DNA of 54,710 bases from Polyangium sp. 15x6 (lineage in GTDB: Bacteria > Myxococcota_A > Polyangia > Polyangiales > Polyangiaceae), in NCBI RefSeq assembly GCF_029960785.1, contig NZ_JASBQE010000082.1, positions 1 through 54,710 on the forward strand, in the 5' to 3' direction. How positions within the stretch are numbered: the first letter of the stretch is position 1; every line of letters begins with the position of its first letter. A program made the translations under genes and the position numbers. Shown in pieces: positions 42,214 to 51,870 of this stretch. The notes under the pieces are model-generated. The model was not told where the DNA came from. It made no database searches and saw only the letters and a list, made by a program, of their open reading frames with translations.

Positions 42214-44211
42214 CTACTTGAGGATGACGCGGCCCATTGCGAACCGGAAGAAGCTCGAATAGGCGGCCGCGTCGATGCAGGTGGAGAGGTTCACCGCGGC
42301 GTTGTTCTTGTCGGTGCAGCCCGTCACGACCTTCTGCGCATTGACGGTGAGCTTGTAGGGCGCGCCGGCTCCGCCGACGGGCGCGGCCGGATCGGCCTGA
42401 TCGGGCTGCGTCGGGTAGAGGGCCGGAACGACGAACCCCACGTTGATCGAGCAGCCGGAGACGAGCAGGTCGAGGAAAGTATTCGCGGCGCTGTAGCCCT
42501 GCGTGCACGCGAGCGAGCCGCCGGGCAAGAGCTCGGGCGGAATGGGGGTCTGCGCGAGCGACCGCGCGCTGATGTCGCCGCAGAGCAGGCCGGAGAACGT
42601 CGTGTCTTTCTGCCCCAGGCTCGCGAAGCTCTGCAAAGAGGGGTCCAGGTGCTCGGAGGCGAGGTGGCCGGGGGGCGTCCCATTCGAAAGCAGCGGCGTC
42701 GAGCCCGCGTTGACGGAGACGCGGAGCTTCGCGCTCGACATCCGGAGGGGCGTCGCTGCGCTCGGGAAGAAATTGATGGCAATACTCATCGAGCCGGGGC
42801 CTGCATTCAAAACGCCGCCGGTGATGTTGCCCGTGAGCTTGTCCAGCGGGTTCCGGGCCGCGTCGAGCGTGGCCGTGTTCGTGTTGTACCACCAATCGAG
42901 GTCGTTCGCTCCGCTGTAGCCAGCGCCCGCCACGGGCGTCGCGCGCACGACACCGAGCTCGACCGACGGATCGTCGACGCCGACGAGGCTCGCGAGGCCG
43001 AACATCTTGACGAGGAAGCCCGTCGTCCCGGCATTGACGCCCTGATCCATGTAGTTCTGGACCTGGGAGCCGGCCACGCCCGAGTCAATCGCCGTGCCGA
43101 ACCGATTCGCCGAGCAGAATGCGTCGGTGGCGAACTGCATCCTCAGATAGTTCGACCGCAGGTCTTGCTCGAACTTGCAGACCCCATCGCACCCATCGAG
43201 GTTCACCTGGTTCCCGTCGTCGCAATCCTCGCCGGCCTCGCGAATGCCGTTGCCGCACATGGACGTGGGCGCGGTCTTGCACATCGCGTCGCAAAGGACG
43301 GTCCCCGGCGGCTCGCATTGCTCGCCCTTCATGGGGTCGACGCAGCCGTCGCCGCACACGGACGCCTTGCACACGCCGGAGGCGCAGACGCCCGCGGCGC
43401 ACGCGGAGCAGTCGAGGAGCTGCACGCCCGGCATGCACTTTTGCCCGACATTCGCGCCGTTCATCACCGTCGTGCAGGTCTCGACGCCGTTGCAGGTCTC
43501 GGCGTCGGGGCACGAGTCCGGCCCCTTGGTGCACGAGAACGTGCAGTTCGCCTCGCACCCCGCATTGGGGCCGTTCGCCGCGCCGAAATCGCATTGCTCG
43601 TTGCCCTGGACGACGCCGTCACCGCAGACGGGGGCCGTGCAGACGCCGGCCTTGCATGTCGCATTCGGACCACACGTGGTGCCGTCCTGCGCGGGGTCGG
43701 CGAGGGCGACGCAGGTATGGTTCGCGAGACAAGCGTTCTGCTGGCAAGGCGGCGCCGCGGGGCAATCGGCCGCGGGGTCGACACACGAGTACGTGCAATC
43801 CTGATCGCAACCGTCGCCGTCGACGAGGTTGCCGTCGTCGCATTGCTCCGGGGGTTTTACGACGCCATCGATGACACAAGCAGGAGGAGCGCCGCCCCCG
43901 CCGCCGTTTCCAGCCGCGCCGCCCTCGCCGCCCATGCCCCCTGCCCCGCCCGCGCCGCCGCCGCCGCCGCCGATTCCGCCTTCGCCGCCGGCTCCGCCCA
44001 TTCCTCCGCTGCCCCCCATACCGCCGACGCCGCCGGTGCCGCCGGTGCCGCCGGTGCCGCCGGTGCCGCCGACGCCACCGGCGCCGCCCATGCCGCCGCT
44101 GCCGGAGCCGGAACTGGAGCTCGTGCTCGCGCTCGTGGTGTCGCTGGAGCCGTCGCTGCAAGCGACGAGGAGGAGACTGCCGAGGGAAATACCGACAAAG
44201 AGACGCTTCAT
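42214..44211 (-). CDS. DUF4215 Cys-rich repeat lipoprotein
   Basis: 665 residues, MKRLFVGISLGSLLLVACSDGSSD, lipobox LVAC. A Ser/Gly-rich tether of about 75 residues precedes myxobacterial Cys-rich (DUF4215) repeats: EQCDDGNLVDGDGCDQDCTYSC, CGDGVVQGNEQCDFGAANG, CGDGCVDPMKGEQCEPPG and CGNGIREAGEDCDDGNQVNLDGC. The Asp/Asn-rich turns probably bind calcium. The C-terminal 320 residues (NYLRMQFATDAFCSANRFGTAI onward) form a separate beta-rich domain with few cysteines. A surface protein of unknown role; the gene stands alone between two STAS protein genes. Confidence 0.88.
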   Translation of the reverse strand: MKRLFVGISLGSLLLVACSDGSSDTTSASTSSSSGSGSGGMGGAGGVGGTGGTGGTGGTGGVGGMGGSGGMGGAGGEGGIGGGGGGAGGAGGMGGEGGAAGNGGGGGAPPACVIDGVVKPPEQCDDGNLVDGDGCDQDCTYSCVDPAADCPAAPPCQQNACLANHTCVALADPAQDGTTCGPNATCKAGVCTAPVCGDGVVQGNEQCDFGAANGPNAGCEANCTFSCTKGPDSCPDAETCNGVETCTTVMNGANVGQKCMPGVQLLDCSACAAGVCASGVCKASVCGDGCVDPMKGEQCEPPGTVLCDAMCKTAPTSMCGNGIREAGEDCDDGNQVNLDGCDGVCKFEQDLRSNYLRMQFATDAFCSANRFGTAIDSGVAGSQVQNYMDQGVNAGTTGFLVKMFGLASLVGVDDPSVELGVVRATPVAGAGYSGANDLDWWYNTNTATLDAARNPLDKLTGNITGGVLNAGPGSMSIAINFFPSAATPLRMSSAKLRVSVNAGSTPLLSNGTPPGHLASEHLDPSLQSFASLGQKDTTFSGLLCGDISARSLAQTPIPPELLPGGSLACTQGYSAANTFLDLLVSGCSINVGFVVPALYPTQPDQADPAAPVGGAGAPYKLTVNAQKVVTGCTDKNNAAVNLSTCIDAAAYSSFFRFAMGRVILK

Positions 44212-44341
44212 AGGAGCGGCATCCTACGCGGATCTTTCACTCCGAGGCGGGAAAAAATCGCCTGCCGTTGCCCGCCCCCCACCCCGGCCCGTGGAGGCGT
44301 ACCTCGAGTGAGCGCGTCGACGCGCGACGGGGTTGAAAGAG

Positions 44342-45232
44342 CTAGCTGCTGTCGCGCGTGAGCTTGGCGGCACGCGCGACGGCCGTTTGCAGGTTCGAAC
44401 AGGTGACGATGCCGGACAGGTCGGCGCCGACGGCGATCAGCGTGCGCGCCACTTCGGGCCCGATTCCGCTCAGGACCATATGCGTGCCGAGCAGCCGCAC
44501 GGCGCGCGCAACGCGCAAGAGGGCGCTCGCGACCTGCTCGTTCACCGCGACCACGCCGGTGACGTCGACGATCGCGACGCGCGCGCCGGTCTTGCTCACG
44601 CCTGCGAGCAGGGTCGTGAGCACCTGCTCCGCGCGCTCGGAGTCGATCGCGCCGATGAGCGGCATGACCATGACATCGTCGCGGATGGGAATGAGGGGCG
44701 TGGAGAGCTCGGCCAGCCTCGCGCGTAGTGCCTCCTCGGCGCGCAGCTTCTCGGTGACGTCGAGGATCTGCGAGATGAAATGGAGCGGCTCGCCGCGCCC
44801 ATCGCGCACCATGGAGACGTGCAGCTCGGCGTGGATGACGGCGCCGTCCCTGCGGAAGTATCGTTTGCGCAGCTCGTAGCGCGCGAGCTCGCCCCGGAGC
44901 ACGCGGCCGACGAGGTCGAGGTCACTCTGCAGGTCCTGCGGATGCGTGATGTCCTGGAAGCGCACCTTTACGAGCTCCACGGGCGTGTAGCCGAGCAGCT
45001 CGCCGAGCGCGTGATTGACGCGGATGAATGTGCCATCGAGCCCGACGAGGGCCATCCCGATGGGGGCACCGTCGACCGTCAACCGGAAGCGCTCCGCCTC
45101 GAGGCGCTGCCCATGCTCGGCAGCCTCGAGCTTGCTCTCCAGCTCGGCGATGCGCCGCTCCAGTTCGGTGCGCATGGGTTCGTGAAAACGATGGTTCTCG
45201 GCGTCCGCGACCGCGATCGCATGGATATACAT
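44342..45232 (-). CDS. PAS-STAS protein (RsbR-like)
   Basis: 296 residues, cytosolic. A coiled coil (about 18-45) leads to a PAS domain (about 45-165; GAPIGMALVGLDGTFIRVNHALGELLGYT, then a PAC region ending ISQILDVTEKLRAEEA) and a C-terminal STAS domain (about 178-290; LSTPLIPIRDDVMVMPLIGAIDSERAEQ, VAIVDVTGVVAVNEQVASALL). The DVTG loop lacks a Ser/Thr at the position where RsbR homologues are usually phosphorylated (VVAV), which suggests a non-phosphorylated variant. Related STAS domains end the proteins at 37140 and 51871. Confidence 0.9.
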   Translation of the reverse strand: MYIHAIAVADAENHRFHEPMRTELERRIAELESKLEAAEHGQRLEAERFRLTVDGAPIGMALVGLDGTFIRVNHALGELLGYTPVELVKVRFQDITHPQDLQSDLDLVGRVLRGELARYELRKRYFRRDGAVIHAELHVSMVRDGRGEPLHFISQILDVTEKLRAEEALRARLAELSTPLIPIRDDVMVMPLIGAIDSERAEQVLTTLLAGVSKTGARVAIVDVTGVVAVNEQVASALLRVARAVRLLGTHMVLSGIGPEVARTLIAVGADLSGIVTCSNLQTAVARAAKLTRDSS

Positions 45233-45440
45233 GCACGTGCCCCCCTACGGTCGCAGCATAGATCGGACGTCAGGCGATGCACAAGGCCTCGATGCTCGAA
45301 TGGCGTACGCGGGGAGCTTGCGGGGCGCCCATCCGGAATCCGGTGGTCGCCGGGGAAGAGACGGTCCTTTACCCCCTGGAATCTTGCATACCCCCTTTTC
45401 TTGCTCCTGCCTTTCGTTCCGTCTCGGTCGTGCGGCCTCG

Positions 45441-45556
45441 GGATGGAAGAACTGCGCATCGCGCAGTTCTTCCATCCTGGGTCCAGCGCTTGCGCTGGTC
45501 CGGGTCCAGGGGCGGATAGCCCCGGTGGGGCCTGGGGCAACGCCCCAGCGCAGCGG
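45441..45556. repeat. Composite palindromic repeat, solitary arm (copy 4)
   Basis: A single right-type arm beginning with GGAAGAACTGCGCATCGCGCAGTTCTTCC and running through CCAGCGCTTGCGCTGG, CAGGGGCGGATAGCCCC and CTGGGGCAACGCCCCAG. No left arm or core precedes it: the 45240-45440 stretch is unrelated, and I see no gene there. It lies about 40 bp downstream of the giant kinase stop at 45600. Confidence 0.85.
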
Positions 45557-45599
45557 CTCCCAGACGAGACCAATGCTCCGGCAACCTGCTGAAAGAACG

Positions 45600-48500
45600 C
45601 TAGGCGCTTACTTCCGGCAGGGCCATACCTGCGGCATATCCATCGACGAACTCTTGCAGCTTCCGCATCTGGTACGTCCGCGCAAGCCCCCTGAGCTGCT
45701 CGAGCCACGGCCCGAGTCGCGGGTCGTTCTGCTCCATCCGCGCTGCTTCTGCCATGACGATCCGGACGCGCCCCGACGCCACCAGCCGCGATAGAAGGGC
45801 AATCTCCTCGGCGGAGGGCGGGACCATCGGACCACTCGCTCGCGCCCCTGTGACTGGGGCCTTCTTCTCGGCATGAATCCATTCCACGCCGAGGAAACGC
45901 TGGATCTTTTCGAAGAGCGCGCTCGCTTGCACGGGCTTGTGCAAGGAATCGTTCCAACCGGCGTGGACGCCCTCTTGCCGTTCGACTTCGGATACCTTCG
46001 CCGACGAGACCAGGATCACGACTTCGCCGAGTTCGGGCATCTGCCGCAGACGGCGCGTCGCTTCATAGCCGTCCATGCCCGGCATGGCCAGGTCCATCAA
46101 GACGAGCCCCGGCCTCCGCTCCAGGGCCAGCCGGAGCGCCGTCTCACCGTCCTCGGCTTCGACGACGTCGAAGCCAATCGGGATGAGCAGATCACTCACC
46201 AGGGAACGATTTTGCGCGTTGTCGTCCACGACGAGGATCGTGCGGCGCTCTCCTCGATACCCGGTGATGGTATCCCACCCGAGGGCCATATCGGCGCTGG
46301 CGGACGTGGGCGCCCCGCCGAGCGCGAGCGTCACCGTGAAGGCGCTGCCTCGACCGAGCTCACTCTCGACCTCGATCGTGCCCCCCATTTGATCGACGAT
46401 CTTCTTCGTGATGGCGAGGCCGAGCCCCGTGCCGGCGCCCTTCGCTTTGTGATCGCCGAACTGCTCGAAAGGATCGAAGATACGCGAGAGGTGCTCCGAG
46501 GCAATCCCGGGGCCCGTATCCTCGACCCGGAACCGCAACGTGACTCCCTCATCGGGGCCGCGCGAAAGCTCGTCGATGGCGAGGTTCACGCTTCCTCGTT
46601 CGGTGAACTTGATGGCGTTGCTCACGAGGTTCAAGAGCACCTGCGTCAGGCGTTTCTCGTCGCCATGGACCGTGGACATCGTGCCCGCGCGGATCGATTG
46701 GGTGAACGCGATGCCCTTCTGGTCTGCGCGCACGCGACATAGATCCACCACCGTGCGCACCGACGTGCCGAGCTCGAAGCTCTTCGAGACGAGCTCCATC
46801 TTGCCGGCCTCGATCTTCGCGAGGTCCAGCAGGTCTTCCAGCAAGGAAAGCAGGTGCTCGCCCGATTTCTGGATGGTTTGCACACCATCACGGCTCTTCG
46901 ACGAGAGCTCGGGCGCGCGCGCGAGGACCTGGGCATAACCGAGGATCCCGTTCAGCGGCGTGCGCAGTTCGTGGCTCATGCTCGAGAGGAAATCGCTCTT
47001 CGCCCGGTTCGCCCGATCGGCCGCCTCCTTGGCGATCCGAAGCTCGGCCGTGCGCTCCTTGATCTTGGCCTCCAGATCCCGGTACAGCATGGCATTTTCG
47101 ACGGCAATGGCCGCCTGCGAGGCCAGCACCGACAAGAACTCCACGCGCGCGGGAGGGAACGCCGACGCCACGTCGCGGTGTTCGAGGTAAAGCACGCCCA
47201 CGAGGTTGCCTCGGTGTGTCAAAGGCAGCGCCAACAGCGCGAGCACCGCGCGCGACGCCAGATAGGGGTCACCGGCGAAGCGCGCCTCGGTCCTGGCATC
47301 GGCCGCCACCACGGGCTCGCCCGTGCGGGCCGCATATTGCACCACGGTCGCCGGTAAGTCTTGGCTTTGCCCGAGCGGCTCCGACAGACCCGTCTCGATG
47401 CGAGCCCCCTCCACCGACAGCCGCGCCACGACGGAGAGCGCTTCCCCTTGGCTGAGCACGAGGGCGCCGCGCTGCGCACCCGCATTCTCCAGCAAAAGCC
47501 CCATCAGCCGGCCCACCACGCGATCCGGGTCGAGCTCGCTCGAAAGCGCTTGCGCCGCACGCACCGCGGTGTTCACGTCGAAATTCGCGCCCGCGGAGGC
47601 GCCCGTGGTCGTCGTGCTCGCCGTCGTCATGGCCGCGCGCTCGACAGCCGACGCGTGCACGGGCGCCTTGAGCAAGGCGGGGTATTTCGCGCCCAGATGG
47701 GCGACCACGTTGACCGCGCCCCAGCGCGCATAGGCGTCGCGAGCTTCGCGCATGTACAGGGCGCCGATGTGGCTCTTGCCCGTTTGCAATCGGAACTCGG
47801 CGGCAAGCTGGGTCGAAAGCGCCTCGATGTGCAGGAAGCGGTGCTCGCGCGAGAGCTCGATGGCCTCGTCGTATTTGGCCGCTGCCTCCTCGGTCTTGCC
47901 GAGGACGCGCGCGTATTCGGCCTCGGCGAGGCGCAGCTTGTGAAGGAAGTTCGACGCGCAACCTTCTGCGAAGTAACGCAGCCGCTCGAGGCCGTGCTCG
48001 ATGTGTGCCCGGAGCCGCGCCTGCTCCTCGGTGCCGGCGGCGTCATGCCACAACTTCGCCGCCGAAAGCGCGAGGAAGAGCGGGATGTCCGTCACCGGCG
48101 GCATGCCGAGGATGTCGGCTCGAAATTGGTCTGCCTCCCGCGCCCGCGAGAGCGCGCGATCCCACCTGCCGGTGACGCAGAACAGATAGGCTTCCAAGGT
48201 ACGCGCGAGCCCTCCCGTGAACCCGTCCCCGTCGCCGAGGAGGGAGCGCGAACCTCGCGACAAGGGCTCGTCATTCAGGAGTTTCGGGGCGCCGTCAGGC
48301 GTCATCAGCACCTCGCAATAGGACGCGACCGCCTCGTAGTGGTGCCTTCCCACGGCGTCTCCCGAGCGCTGCACGAGATCCCAGCGAGCCTTGACCTGCG
48401 CCTGGACCTCTCCGAGCGGCAGGCCACGCCAGACGCGGTGATAGAACAGCTCGGCCAGGAGGCCCCAGCTCGTGCCCTGGAACGAGCCGATCTTCAAGCC

Positions 48501-51500
48501 GGTCGCGATGGCCTGTTCGTAGAGGGCAGCCGTCTCGTCGACGGGCCTGGAATAGACCATGTAGATACCATGGAGCACCAGGCATTCGGGGAGCATCGCG
48601 GACCCCACTCGTTCCGCGGCACGTACCCCGGGCTCGACCCAGCGCAAGACGCGTCGATACATGCCCGTGGCCACCGACCACACATTGGCGAAGCTGCAGA
48701 GCATGAGGGTGGCCGCCGGCGTGAGGGCCTCCCGTCGCACCGCCTCGGAGACCAGGCGAACGATGATGAGCGTGTAAAGCATCGGCCGGCCGCCGTAGAT
48801 CGAACAGAGCTGCGCCTGCGTCATCAGGGCATCGATGAGCCGGTGCTCCAGGGACCGCTCGGGCGGCATTCGATCGAACGCGCCGAGGTCCTGCTCGAGC
48901 CATCGATCCAGCGCGGCGGACTCCTCGAGGAGCGCCGGCTGACACGCCTCGTCCGTCGCGGGAAAGGTAAAACCTCGCTCCGCGAGCGCCGCAATGCCAA
49001 GCTCGATTCCCCGCGCATACTGGCCCGTCGCCAGGCAGCAGCGGACCCGGATCTCCTGCGCCGATAGCCAAGGCACCGCCGGAAGTGGCCTCGCGAGCAA
49101 GTCGAGGGCGCGTGCCTCGACGTCGTCGAAGTCTCGCAACAGATAAGCCGCCTCCAGGCGCTCCAGCGCAATCTCCACCGACAGCGCTCGCTCTTCCTCG
49201 ACGGCTCGCTTGCCGAGGAGCGCCTGCGCGCTCTCCAGCAGGCTTGCCATCAATCGGTAGGAGCTCGCCGCCTTCGCGACACGAGCGGCCTCCAGGTTCA
49301 CCCGCGCGACGTCATTGCGCTCCGCCACGGACGTGATCCGCGCTGCGCCCTGATTCATGTGCCGCACGAGCTCCAGGAGTTGCGGCGCCGTGCCCCCTTC
49401 GGCTCGATACCGCGCCCAGAGCCGCCGGCCAATCTCGAGATGCGCGAGGACGCGCTGCTCCGGCGAGATCCGCTCGTAGCTCGCCTGCTGCACGCGGTCG
49501 TGCAAGAACCGGTACGAAGCGTCCAGCGCTCCCTCGCCGACCGCTCCGAGCGCCTGCGCGGGACGATACGCCCCATCCACCGGCACGACCAGCTCCTCCT
49601 GCAGCGCTGGCCATAACGCCCCCGTCACCCGGGCGCGCTCCCATCCGCTCAATCGCTCGAGATCCTGGAGATGGAACGTATGCCCTGCGCACGCCGCGAG
49701 CCCCAGGAGCTGCTGCGTGGCATCCGGCATTTCTTGCACCTTGTCCGTCAGGAGCGCCACCACGTTATCGGTGACCTGCGCTCGCTCCAGATCCGCTTGA
49801 TTCCAGCGCCATTCCCCGCTCTCCGGGTCCCTCACCACGTGCTTCTGCCGGTGCAGGGAGAGCAAGAGCTGCTCCAGAAAGAACGGGTTTCCGCGTGTCT
49901 TTTGCCATTGCACGCGCGCCAGCGGCTCCACGCGGCCGGGCTCGCTCTCGAGCGTGCGTGCAAGCCACTTTTGCACCTGCTCCTCGGACAGGGGGCCTAC
50001 CGCCAGCCTCGACACCTTGGCTTCGCTCGCCTCCGTGGCCTCCACGAGCTTCCACAGCGGATGCTCGGGCGGGGTCTCGTTGTCACGGTAGGCTGCGATC
50101 ACCAGCAGCGACTTTCGCTCCACGTCCGTCAAGAGCGTCTGCAGGATGATCAGCGTGGCGCTGTCTGCCCATTGCATGTCGTCCAGGAACATGACGAGCG
50201 GCGGGTTCGGTGTCGTGACGGCTCGAACGAAGTTCAGCCACGTCAGCTTCTGCCGATTGAGCACCTGATCGCCCTCCACGGGCGGCACCGGCGGCAGCTT
50301 GCCCATGACGAGGTCGAGCTCCGGCACCACGTCCGCGATCAGCCGTGCGTTGTCCCCGACCTCGTCGCGGATCCGATCTCGCCAGGTCTCGAGGACCGTC
50401 TTCGGGCTCGAGAGCCATTGACGCATGAGCCCCCCGAATGCCTGGGCGATCGCTGCGTACGGCGTCGACCGCGCGAGCTGATCGTGTTTGCCTGCAATCA
50501 AGAGGCCGCGACCGGCCTTCGCGATGTCGTGGTAGACCGTGCGCACGAGCGCCGTTTTGCCGATGCCCGAGGGCCCGCCGACGAGCAAGAGCTCCGCCGC
50601 GCCCCGCGCTGCGCGGGCAAACGACTCACCTACCCGCTCGACGTCCTGCTCTCGCCCCACGAGCACCTGCGGTAGCCGCAGCTTCCGCGAGAAGTCTTTC
50701 TTTCCGAGCGCGAAGGGCTCCACCGTGCCGCGCTCCTCGAGCGCGCGCAGCGCCTCCTCCAGATCCTCCGCCACGCCTCTGGCCGTCTGGTACCGCCGGT
50801 CGGGATCCTTCGCCAAGAGCTTTGATACGATCGCCGACACCGCGCTCGGCACCTCCGGCGCGACCGTATCGAGCGGAGGCGGGGTCCTGGCCAGGTGCGC
50901 GTGTACCAGCGAGAGCGGATCGCGGTCCGTGAAGGGCCGCTGGCCCGACAGCACCTCGAAGAGCGTCACGCCCAGCGAATAGAGATCCGTGCGCGTATCG
51001 AGCGCGCGCGCCGTGCGCCCCGTTTGCTCCGGCGAGATATACGCCAGGGTCCCGTCCAGCGCTTCGGGAATGCTCGCCTCGGTCGCCTCCTGAGACAGCA
51101 TCGAGGCGATTCCGAAATCGAGCAGGGTGACCTGTTCGTACGCGTCATCCAGGAGCACGTTCTGCGGTTTGACGTCCTTGTGCATCACGCCGGCGGCATG
51201 CACGCCCTCGAGCACCCGAGCGAGGCGCCTTCCGAACCGCAGCCCGGCCGAAAGCGGCAAACGACCCTCCTTGGCGAGCACCTGATCGACCGAGCGAAAT
51301 CCAGGGTCCTCGAGCACCAGCGCCACCGTGCCGTCCCGCTGCTCGAATGCCTGCACGCGCGCCACGCCGGGCACGGCCGCGAGCTGCTGCAGCACTTGAT
51401 GCTCGTGGACCAGTCGCCCCATCACGCGCGGGCTCGGCACATCGGCCAGGGGGACCTTGATCGCCACCCTCGCGCCCGAGGCAAGATGCACCGCGCGGTA

Positions 51501-51560
51501 GACGCGTGTCTCGCTTCCCTCGTAAGCGACGTCTCCCAATCCATAGCCCGTCAGATCCAT
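45600..51560 (-). CDS. Giant Ser/Thr kinase - AAA ATPase - hybrid histidine kinase (paralog 2)
   Basis: 1,986 residues, the near-duplicate of the protein at 15715-21678 with the same domain order and almost no length change. Kinase (Lys35, HKD 127-129, DFG 148-150), Walker A GGPSGIGKT, MFLDDMQWAD, helical repeats, GAF (GVLYLEHRDVASAFPPARVE), His[20 protein letters not shown], HATPase_c ([29 protein letters not shown]), receiver (TILVVDDNAQNRSLV; phospho-Asp in LVLMDLAMPGMDG) and a tail ending MRKLQEFVDGYAAG. All catalytic motifs are intact, so both copies should be active. The start is supported by GGGAGGGG before the ATG. Differences are concentrated in the linkers and around 1300-1340. Confidence 0.95.
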   Translation of the reverse strand: MDLTGYGLGDVAYEGSETRVYRAVHLASGARVAIKVPLADVPSPRVMGRLVHEHQVLQQLAAVPGVARVQAFEQRDGTVALVLEDPGFRSVDQVLAKEGRLPLSAGLRFGRRLARVLEGVHAAGVMHKDVKPQNVLLDDAYEQVTLLDFGIASMLSQEATEASIPEALDGTLAYISPEQTGRTARALDTRTDLYSLGVTLFEVLSGQRPFTDRDPLSLVHAHLARTPPPLDTVAPEVPSAVSAIVSKLLAKDPDRRYQTARGVAEDLEEALRALEERGTVEPFALGKKDFSRKLRLPQVLVGREQDVERVGESFARAARGAAELLLVGGPSGIGKTALVRTVYHDIAKAGRGLLIAGKHDQLARSTPYAAIAQAFGGLMRQWLSSPKTVLETWRDRIRDEVGDNARLIADVVPELDLVMGKLPPVPPVEGDQVLNRQKLTWLNFVRAVTTPNPPLVMFLDDMQWADSATLIILQTLLTDVERKSLLVIAAYRDNETPPEHPLWKLVEATEASEAKVSRLAVGPLSEEQVQKWLARTLESEPGRVEPLARVQWQKTRGNPFFLEQLLLSLHRQKHVVRDPESGEWRWNQADLERAQVTDNVVALLTDKVQEMPDATQQLLGLAACAGHTFHLQDLERLSGWERARVTGALWPALQEELVVPVDGAYRPAQALGAVGEGALDASYRFLHDRVQQASYERISPEQRVLAHLEIGRRLWARYRAEGGTAPQLLELVRHMNQGAARITSVAERNDVARVNLEAARVAKAASSYRLMASLLESAQALLGKRAVEEERALSVEIALERLEAAYLLRDFDDVEARALDLLARPLPAVPWLSAQEIRVRCCLATGQYARGIELGIAALAERGFTFPATDEACQPALLEESAALDRWLEQDLGAFDRMPPERSLEHRLIDALMTQAQLCSIYGGRPMLYTLIIVRLVSEAVRREALTPAATLMLCSFANVWSVATGMYRRVLRWVEPGVRAAERVGSAMLPECLVLHGIYMVYSRPVDETAALYEQAIATGLKIGSFQGTSWGLLAELFYHRVWRGLPLGEVQAQVKARWDLVQRSGDAVGRHHYEAVASYCEVLMTPDGAPKLLNDEPLSRGSRSLLGDGDGFTGGLARTLEAYLFCVTGRWDRALSRAREADQFRADILGMPPVTDIPLFLALSAAKLWHDAAGTEEQARLRAHIEHGLERLRYFAEGCASNFLHKLRLAEAEYARVLGKTEEAAAKYDEAIELSREHRFLHIEALSTQLAAEFRLQTGKSHIGALYMREARDAYARWGAVNVVAHLGAKYPALLKAPVHASAVERAAMTTASTTTTGASAGANFDVNTAVRAAQALSSELDPDRVVGRLMGLLLENAGAQRGALVLSQGEALSVVARLSVEGARIETGLSEPLGQSQDLPATVVQYAARTGEPVVAADARTEARFAGDPYLASRAVLALLALPLTHRGNLVGVLYLEHRDVASAFPPARVEFLSVLASQAAIAVENAMLYRDLEAKIKERTAELRIAKEAADRANRAKSDFLSSMSHELRTPLNGILGYAQVLARAPELSSKSRDGVQTIQKSGEHLLSLLEDLLDLAKIEAGKMELVSKSFELGTSVRTVVDLCRVRADQKGIAFTQSIRAGTMSTVHGDEKRLTQVLLNLVSNAIKFTERGSVNLAIDELSRGPDEGVTLRFRVEDTGPGIASEHLSRIFDPFEQFGDHKAKGAGTGLGLAITKKIVDQMGGTIEVESELGRGSAFTVTLALGGAPTSASADMALGWDTITGYRGERRTILVVDDNAQNRSLVSDLLIPIGFDVVEAEDGETALRLALERRPGLVLMDLAMPGMDGYEATRRLRQMPELGEVVILVSSAKVSEVERQEGVHAGWNDSLHKPVQASALFEKIQRFLGVEWIHAEKKAPVTGARASGPMVPPSAEEIALLSRLVASGRVRIVMAEAARMEQNDPRLGPWLEQLRGLARTYQMRKLQEFVDGYAAGMALPEVSA

Positions 51561-51870
51561 CCTCGACCCCTCCCGTGCGTCTCGTTCAGATGCACGCTCC
51601 CGATCTGCACCAGACTAACCTCGGCGAGGCGATGTACGTCAATGCAATTCTGAACGATGCGAGGATTGGTCGTGTCACGCCAAACCGTGCACACACACTG
51701 TCGTTGCCCACCGAGCCTGGAACGTGTGTGAACAAAATCACGCCTGCACCACGGAATCGCGTATTTGCAGACCCGTCGACCTCGCGTTCCCTGGAGCGGC
51801 GCCAAATGCTTGGCGCTTTACTGTCGTGGCGCTTCTTGATAGGGTCCGCGCTAAACTCTTCGGGGGCTGG
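51561..51870. other. Divergent promoter region, no gene seen
   Basis: About 310 bp between the start of the giant kinase and that of the receiver-STAS gene. It is less GC-rich than the surroundings and should hold both promoters; I see no open frame with protein-like composition or RNA gene. Confidence 0.5.
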
